Source: Actinomycetes bacterium (lineage in GTDB: Bacteria; Actinomycetota; Humimicrobiia; JAHJRV01). Taken from it: 11,039 bases of DNA. The translations under genes were made by a program, and so were the position numbers. The DNA lies in contig JAUWOM010000030.1 in the NCBI GenBank assembly GCA_030612085.1, forward strand, positions 1 through 11,039. The letters are read 5' to 3'. The notes below the pieces were generated by a model. That model was not told the DNA's origin, ran no database searches, and worked only from the letters and a program-made list of their open reading frames with translations. This document shows, piece after piece, positions 7,515 to 11,039 of this stretch; the stretch's first letter is position 1, and each line of letters starts with the position of its first letter.

Positions 7515-7602
7515 AATTAATTTTCTTTAGTAGATTTGTGGCATGGTTTCGAAGACATTTAGTCAAGAAACTATGCCCAAATCTTTCAAAGGTTATTTAA
7601 TT
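7515..7602 (-). repeat. Family 2 hairpin repeat, copy A (uvrA leader)
   Basis: 88 bp, about 94% identical (five differences including one single-base indel) to 10620-10708, same orientation. The core 7533-7583 folds as a stem-loop: GATTTG/CAAATC (6 bp), a one-base bulge, GGCAT/ATGCC (5), one G-T opposition, GTTTC/GAAAC (5), an internal loop, GAC/GTC (3) and a 5-nt loop. The element ends 9 nt before the uvrA ATG, so on the minus strand the hairpin would be in the uvrA mRNA leader. The G-T opposition pairs as G-U only in a plus-strand transcript. Confidence 0.85.
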
Positions 7603-7614
7603 CATTTTTTTGAT

Positions 7615-7670
7615 GAGATTGCGCAGCCTGTTCCGAGTGCAACGAGGAAGCTCGTCCCTCGCAATGACAG
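7615..7670. repeat. Family 1 intergenic repeat, copy 3
   Basis: Starts GAGATTGC and ends CTCGCAATGACA, with a core containing ACGAG-GAAG-CTCGT (7642-7655). It ends one base before the uvrB stop codon at 7672-7674. Its reverse complement aligns with copy 4 (9711-9814), sharing the GACG-GCTTCCT and CTCGGAACA-CTGCGCA blocks. It has no duplicated end. Confidence 0.8.
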
Positions 7671-7671
7671 A

Positions 7672-9651
7672 TTAATATTTTTTTTGTTTTTTTAGTTCTT
7701 TTATTTGATCTCTCAAAACTGCTGCATATTCAAAATTCAATTCTTCGGCAGCAAGTCTCATTTCTTCTTCAAGTCCCAATATTATTTTTGGTATTTCATC
7801 TGGTAAAATTTTTCCTGGTATTTTTATTTTTTCTTTTACATTTTCTTCCTCAGCTACCTTAGTTGCCATTAATATATCAGATATTTTCTTGTGAATTGTT
7901 TGAGGTTCTATATTATTCTCTTCATTAAATCTTAATTGAACATTTCTTCTTCTGTTAGTTTCATCTATTGCTCTCTTCATTGACCTTGTTATATTATCAG
8001 CATACATTATAACTTTACCTCTGATATTTCTTGATGCTCTACCAATAGTTTGAATAAGTGATGTTTCTGATCTTAAAAATCCCTCTTTATCAGCGTCTAA
8101 TATAGCAACAAGAGAAACCTCTGGAAGATCCAGGCCTTCTCTAAGAAGATTTATTCCAACTAACACATCAAAGTTTCCTTTTCTTAACTCTCTTATAATT
8201 TTTACCCTCTCTAAAGTACCTATTTCTGAATGAAGATATCTTGATTTAATACCCATATCAAGGAAATAATCAGTCAAATTTTCAGCCATTCTTTTTGTAA
8301 GAGTTGTAATTAAAACTCTTTCATTTTGATTAACTCTCTTTTCTATTTCCGTCATCAAATTATCAATTTGACCTTCTGTTATTCTAACTTCAACTTCTGG
8401 GTCAACAAGACCAGTAGGTCTAATTATCTGTTCAACAACCTGACTACTATTTTCAATTTCAAAATCTGCTGGGGTTGCTGAAACAAATATTGCTTGATTT
8501 ACTGAATTTAAAAATTCTTTCATCCTTAAGGGGCGGTTATCTAGAGCTGATGGAAGCCTAAATCCATATTCAATAAGTGTTTCTTTCCGAGACCTATCTC
8601 CGTGATACATTCCATTTATCTGAGGAACTGCTATATGAGACTCATCAATAAATGTTATAAAATCATCCGGAAAATAATTTAGTAATGTAGATGGAGTAGA
8701 TCCTGGTTCTCTTCCTGAAAAATATCTTGAGTAATTCTCAATTCCTTTACAGTATCCGATTTCTTTTAACATCTCCAGATCAAATTTTGTTCTCATTCTT
8801 AATCTTTGAACTTCAAGTAATTTATCCTGGAATTTTAATTCCTTTAATCTATCATCTAACTCCTTCTCAATTTCAAATAAAATTTCTTCCATTCTTTTTG
8901 ATTCAATAACAAAATGAGTTGCTGGTGATATCATAATAACCGGTATTTTTTCAATCATTTTGCCAGTTAAATAATTAAATTTATATATTTCCTCTATATC
9001 ATCACCAAATAATTTAATTCTAATAGCATAATCGCTATAGGGTGGGAATATATCTACTATATCTCCTTTTGCTCTGAATGTCCCAGGACTAAAGTCAATA
9101 TCGTTTCTTTGATACTTTATTTTGACAAGTTTTAATAATATTTCATCCCTTTCATATTTTTCACCCTTAGTTAAAATAAGAGTTTTCTCCTTATATAGAG
9201 ATGGTGAACCTAAGTTAAATATACATGAAACACTTGCTACAATAATTACATCTCTTCTTGTAAGTAATGCATTTGTTGATGAAAGTCTAAGTCTTTCCAA
9301 TTGCTCATTTATAGATGCGTCTTTCTCAATGTAGGTATCTGTAGTTGGCACATAAGCCTCAGGTTGATAATAATCATAGTAACTAACAAAATAATGAACT
9401 GAATTTTTGGGGAAAAATTCTTTAAATTCATTACAGAGTTGAGCAGCCAATGTTTTATTAGGAGACATTACCAAGACAGGTCTATTTACACTGTTTATTA
9501 CCTGAGCCATTGTATAAGTCTTTCCAGACCCGGTAACTCCAAGTAAGGTTTGAAATTTATCACCTTTATTTAAGCCTTCAACAAGGTTATTTATTGCTGA
9601 AGGTTGGTCTCCTTGAGGCTTGTAATTTGATATTAATTCAAAATCTGGCAT
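7672..9651 (-). CDS. uvrB: Excinuclease ABC subunit B
   Basis: UvrB, the DNA-damage verification helicase-like ATPase that recruits UvrC. Numbered from the ATG at 9651 (659 residues): MPDFELISNYKPQGDQ; Walker A GVTGSGKT (38-45); the damage-probing beta-hairpin tyrosines YYDYYQPEAYVP (91-102); DESH Walker B (336-339); SATPA; motif V REGLDLPEVSL; motif VI QTIGRASRN (534-542); and a C-terminal UVR domain (about 624-657, EEMRLAAEELNFEYAAVLRDQI) matching that of UvrC. In-frame alternatives are ATG at 9663 and TTG at 9666. None has a clear Shine-Dalgarno, and 9651 is chosen because it aligns with the usual N-terminus. The gaps to uvrA and coaE are about 165 and 179 bp and both hold repeats. No LexA-like box was seen upstream. 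Confidence 0.97.
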   Translation of the reverse strand: MPDFELISNYKPQGDQPSAINNLVEGLNKGDKFQTLLGVTGSGKTYTMAQVINSVNRPVLVMSPNKTLAAQLCNEFKEFFPKNSVHYFVSYYDYYQPEAYVPTTDTYIEKDASINEQLERLRLSSTNALLTRRDVIIVASVSCIFNLGSPSLYKEKTLILTKGEKYERDEILLKLVKIKYQRNDIDFSPGTFRAKGDIVDIFPPYSDYAIRIKLFGDDIEEIYKFNYLTGKMIEKIPVIMISPATHFVIESKRMEEILFEIEKELDDRLKELKFQDKLLEVQRLRMRTKFDLEMLKEIGYCKGIENYSRYFSGREPGSTPSTLLNYFPDDFITFIDESHIAVPQINGMYHGDRSRKETLIEYGFRLPSALDNRPLRMKEFLNSVNQAIFVSATPADFEIENSSQVVEQIIRPTGLVDPEVEVRITEGQIDNLMTEIEKRVNQNERVLITTLTKRMAENLTDYFLDMGIKSRYLHSEIGTLERVKIIRELRKGNFDVLVGINLLREGLDLPEVSLVAILDADKEGFLRSETSLIQTIGRASRNIRGKVIMYADNITRSMKRAIDETNRRRNVQLRFNEENNIEPQTIHKKISDILMATKVAEEENVKEKIKIPGKILPDEIPKIILGLEEEMRLAAEELNFEYAAVLRDQIKELKKQKKY

Positions 9652-9681
9652 TTCTAAAAACATCAATAAATTTTAATACTT

Positions 9682-9814
9682 TGTCATTGCAAGAAGTAAG
9701 ATTTCTCATTTGTCATTACGAGAGACGGGCTTCCTAAGCTTGTCCCTTCACTTCGTTCAAGGGCAGGCTCTGAGCAGAAGTGAAGGATCTACTCGGAACA
9801 AACTGCGCAGTCTC
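9682..9814. repeat. Family 1 intergenic repeat, copy 4 (enlarged, inverted)
   Basis: It lies between coaE and uvrB, in opposite orientation to copy 3. The core unit 9711-9814 runs from TGTCATTACGAG to CTGCGCAGTCTC. Another TGTCATTGC end lies at 9682, a 29-bp period. Compared with copy 3, about 49 extra bases lie in the middle (9736-9791). They contain a perfect 10-bp inverted repeat, CCTTCACTTC (9745-9754) / GAAGTGAAGG (9777-9786), and a competing CCCTT/AAGGG stem (9744-9748 with 9759-9763). Confidence 0.75.
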
Positions 9815-9830
9815 ATTAAAAAATAAAAAT

Positions 9831-10475
9831 TTAGATTTTATTGTGAATATATCTGCAATATTTTCCAATTTCTCTTTTTAAATAGTTTAAACCTTTATTA
9901 TTGTTTATAATATGATGCACTTTATCCTTTGGAATAATTAAATTTTGCCCTTCTACTCTTAATTTAGCTTCTTCTCTTGACAAATTCATTTTAGATATTA
10001 CTCTTTCTATTCTTAAATCCATTGGACAGGTTACATATAAGATCTCGTCACATCTATTATATAAATTAGTTTTAAAAAGGAGTGGGGCTTCTATTACAAC
10101 AATTCTTTCATTTTCTTTTTTAGTTTTTTTAATTTTCTTACTTGTTGGTTTTGAAGTCTCTTCCAACTTTTCTTTTTTATAAAGAATTTTTTTAATTTCT
10201 TTCACTATTTGAGGAAGCATTATCTCATTTAATTTCTCCAATTTTTTCCTATTTGAAAAAACAATATTTGCTAACTTTTTCCTGTTTAATCTTCCATTTC
10301 TGTAAAGTATTTTCTTACCAAAGTATTTAACTAATTCTGATTTAATAGCTGATTTTGAGGAGACAACCTTTGCAATATCATCAGAATATATAACATCTGC
10401 TCTTAAATCTTCTAACATTTTAGCAACTGTAGTTTTTCCTGTTCCAATTTCCCCAACCAAACATATAAGTTTCAT
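9831..10475 (-). CDS. coaE: Dephospho-CoA kinase
   Basis: A 214-residue CoaE, which phosphorylates the 3'-OH of dephospho-CoA with ATP, the last step of coenzyme A synthesis in the cytoplasm. Seen: P-loop GEIGTGKT (8-15); a YSDDIAK motif (30-36) in the place of the family's DxD substrate/metal site; GRLNRKKLANIVFSN (61-75), typical of the CoA-binding region; VVIEAPLLF (126-134); VTCPMDLRIERVISKMNLSREEA, the adenine/lid region; and a Q177 near the usual I-x-x-Q. Residues about 101-123 are a lysine- and serine-rich stretch roughly 15 longer than in typical homologues. The start ATG at 10475 follows AGGGA, a modest ribosome site. It is the first gene seen in the minus-strand run and is probably cotranscribed with, but not functionally tied to, the uvr genes. 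Confidence 0.94.
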   Translation of the reverse strand: MKLICLVGEIGTGKTTVAKMLEDLRADVIYSDDIAKVVSSKSAIKSELVKYFGKKILYRNGRLNRKKLANIVFSNRKKLEKLNEIMLPQIVKEIKKILYKKEKLEETSKPTSKKIKKTKKENERIVVIEAPLLFKTNLYNRCDEILYVTCPMDLRIERVISKMNLSREEAKLRVEGQNLIIPKDKVHHIINNNKGLNYLKREIGKYCRYIHNKI

Positions 10476-10532
10476 ATTTGTCCCTAAGATTACATATTTT
10501 TATATTAGAATTTGATATTTTTATTCTTTATT

Positions 10533-10567
10533 GAGATTGCTTCGGGACTTCGTCCCTCACAATGACA
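10533..10567. repeat. Family 1 intergenic repeat, copy 5 (shortest)
   Basis: GAGATTGC at the left, CACAATGACA at the right, core hairpin GGGAC-TTC-GTCCC (10544-10556). At 35 bp it is the minimal form of the family. A degraded end, CTTCTCAATGA, lies 29 bp on at about 10584-10594. It would fall in the coaE mRNA leader, 58 nt or more before the start codon. Confidence 0.75.
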
Positions 10568-10619
10568 AATGATAAATATTGTCCTTCTCAATGAAATAGT
10601 ACTGATATTTATTTTTTAA

Positions 10620-10708
10620 AATTAATTTTCATTAGTAGATTTGTGGCATGGTTTCGAAGACATTTTAGTCAAGAAACTATGCCCAAATCATTCTAGGGTT
10701 ATTTAATT
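10620..10708 (-). repeat. Family 2 hairpin repeat, copy B
   Basis: 89 bp, matching 7515-7602 with five differences. The stem-loop 10638-10689 keeps every paired base of copy A. The only change inside it is one extra T in the loop; the other differences are in the flanks. It lies about 145 bp upstream of coaE in the same orientation that copy A has to uvrA. Confidence 0.85.
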
Positions 10709-10714
10709 ATTTTT

Positions 10715-10801
10715 TTATATTTCATTTTTAATTTTAACTCCATAACCAAGAAGTCCCCTTACAATAGCTGGGGGATGAAAGGCATCATCTATAACAATAT
10801 A
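10715..10801 (-). pseudogene. Possible C-terminal coding remnant, unrecognised
   Basis: 28 codons then TAA, reading YIVIDDAFHPPAIVRGLLGY and then GVKIKNEI. The composition is protein-like and locally richer in G and C than the flanks. Directly upstream in frame are TAA and then ATG TTT (10810-10805), next to an AAGGAG. There is no usable start at normal spacing, so any real gene is broken or only the tail survives. I do not recognise the family. It may equally be chance. Confidence 0.25.
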
Positions 10802-10820
10802 TTAAAACATCTCCTTGCTG

Positions 10821-10852
10821 ATATCTGTTTATTTATTTAAAAATACAGATAT
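10821..10852. repeat. AT-rich inverted repeat
   Basis: ATATCTGT (10821-10828) and ACAGATAT (10845-10852) are perfect 8-bp arms around 16 nt. There is no GC-rich stem with a T-run, so it is not a typical terminator. It could be an operator or chance in AT-rich DNA. Confidence 0.4.
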
Positions 10853-10942
10853 ATAATATAACAAAAAAACAAGAAATTTACATTACAGTGTTAATTTCCA
10901 CTTAAAAAGATATAAAAAAGAATAAATTTAAATTACCTCATA

Positions 10943-10967
10943 ATCATTTAATTTAGTAGTAAATGAT
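10943..10967. repeat. Inverted repeat just upstream of the edge promoter
   Basis: ATCATTTA (10943-10950) and TAAATGAT (10960-10967) are perfect arms with a 9-nt loop, ending 14 nt before the -35 box. It is possibly a second regulator site for the plus-strand gene. Confidence 0.35.
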
Positions 10968-10981
10968 AATATCAAAAACAG

Positions 10982-11010
10982 TTGACAAAGCAAACATATG
11001 TTTGTATAAT
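10982..11010 (+). promoter_or_regulatory. Consensus sigma-70/sigma-A promoter for a gene beyond the right edge
   Basis: TTGACA (10982-10987), exactly 17 bp, then TATAAT (11005-11010): both hexamers perfect at ideal spacing. Transcription would start near 11017 and run rightward, divergent from coaE. No start codon is yet visible before 11039. Confidence 0.85.
10991..11004 (+). promoter_or_regulatory. LexA/SOS-box-like operator within the promoter spacer
   Basis: CAAACATATGTTTG is a perfect 14-bp palindrome ending at the -10 box. It matches 13 of 14 positions of the B. subtilis LexA consensus CGAACRNRYGTTYG; the only departure is A for G at position 2. A dimeric repressor bound here would block RNA polymerase, so LexA control of the edge gene is the natural reading. 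LexA itself is not in the window. Confidence 0.65.
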
Positions 11011-11039
11011 ATTAATAATTTAATAGCTATTTTAAGAAA

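Larger units (their letters stand above)
10476..11039. other. 564-bp gene-poor region between coaE and a divergent gene beyond the edge
   Basis: Holds, left to right: a family 1 repeat (10533-10567), a family 2 hairpin repeat (10620-10708), a short possible coding remnant on minus (10715-10801), two AT-rich inverted repeats (10821-10852, 10943-10967) and a plus-strand promoter with an operator-like palindrome (10982-11010). I see no intact gene and no convincing consensus promoter for coaE. Confidence 0.8.

Noticed and set aside
7515..7602. tRNA or other structured housekeeping RNA
   Set aside because: It is a single long hairpin with no cloverleaf, no T-loop and no acceptor stem; two near-identical copies fit a repeat better.
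10821..10852. Rho-independent terminator
   Set aside because: The arms are AT-rich with a 16-nt loop and no adjoining T-run in a fitting position.

Overview
This is an AT-rich (roughly 30% GC by eye) bacterial chromosomal window. All seven complete protein genes, and the truncated one at the left edge, lie on the minus strand. Read in the direction of transcription (right to left) the order is coaE, uvrB, uvrA, uvrC, a small YvlD-type membrane protein, rapZ, whiA and the start of gap. WhiA, the uvrC-rapZ-(yvcK)-whiA-gap order and the AGGAGG-type ribosome sites point to a Gram-positive-like lineage: Bacillota, a low-GC relative, or a deep-branching WhiA-bearing phylum such as Atribacterota. 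That placement is inference. No rRNA or tRNA is present to settle it.

Coding layout. 9831-10475 coaE (last step of coenzyme A synthesis). 7672-9651 uvrB, 4681-7506 uvrA and 2781-4688 uvrC form the complete UvrABC nucleotide excision repair set; uvrA and uvrC overlap by 8 bases. 2150-2521 is a four-helix membrane protein. 1263-2132 rapZ and 325-1263 whiA share one base (TAATG). 1-125 is the first 41 codons of glyceraldehyde-3-phosphate dehydrogenase. The gene yvcK, which normally sits between rapZ and whiA, is absent from that position.

Non-coding layout. The longer intergenic gaps are packed with two families of short repeats. Family 1 has conserved ends (GAGATTGC at one end, GCAATGACA at the other) around a variable hairpin core. 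It occurs at five loci, and at most of them the TGTCATTGC end is repeated 27-29 bp away. Family 2 is an 88-89 bp element with a fully conserved 19-bp stem-loop. It occurs twice in the same orientation, in front of uvrA and upstream of coaE. One family 1 end supplies the Shine-Dalgarno sequence of the membrane-protein gene, and one family 2 copy creates a false 20-codon extension of uvrA.

The most striking regulatory signal is at the right edge. There is a consensus plus-strand sigma-70/sigma-A promoter (TTGACA, 17 bp, TATAAT) whose spacer holds a perfect 14-bp palindrome, CAAACATATGTTTG. This is one position from the Gram-positive LexA (SOS) box. It should drive a DNA-damage-inducible gene that starts just outside the window, divergent from the coaE-uvrBAC cluster. 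I saw no wholly new multi-gene system. The novelty here is in the repeats, the operator and some lineage-specific protein insertions.
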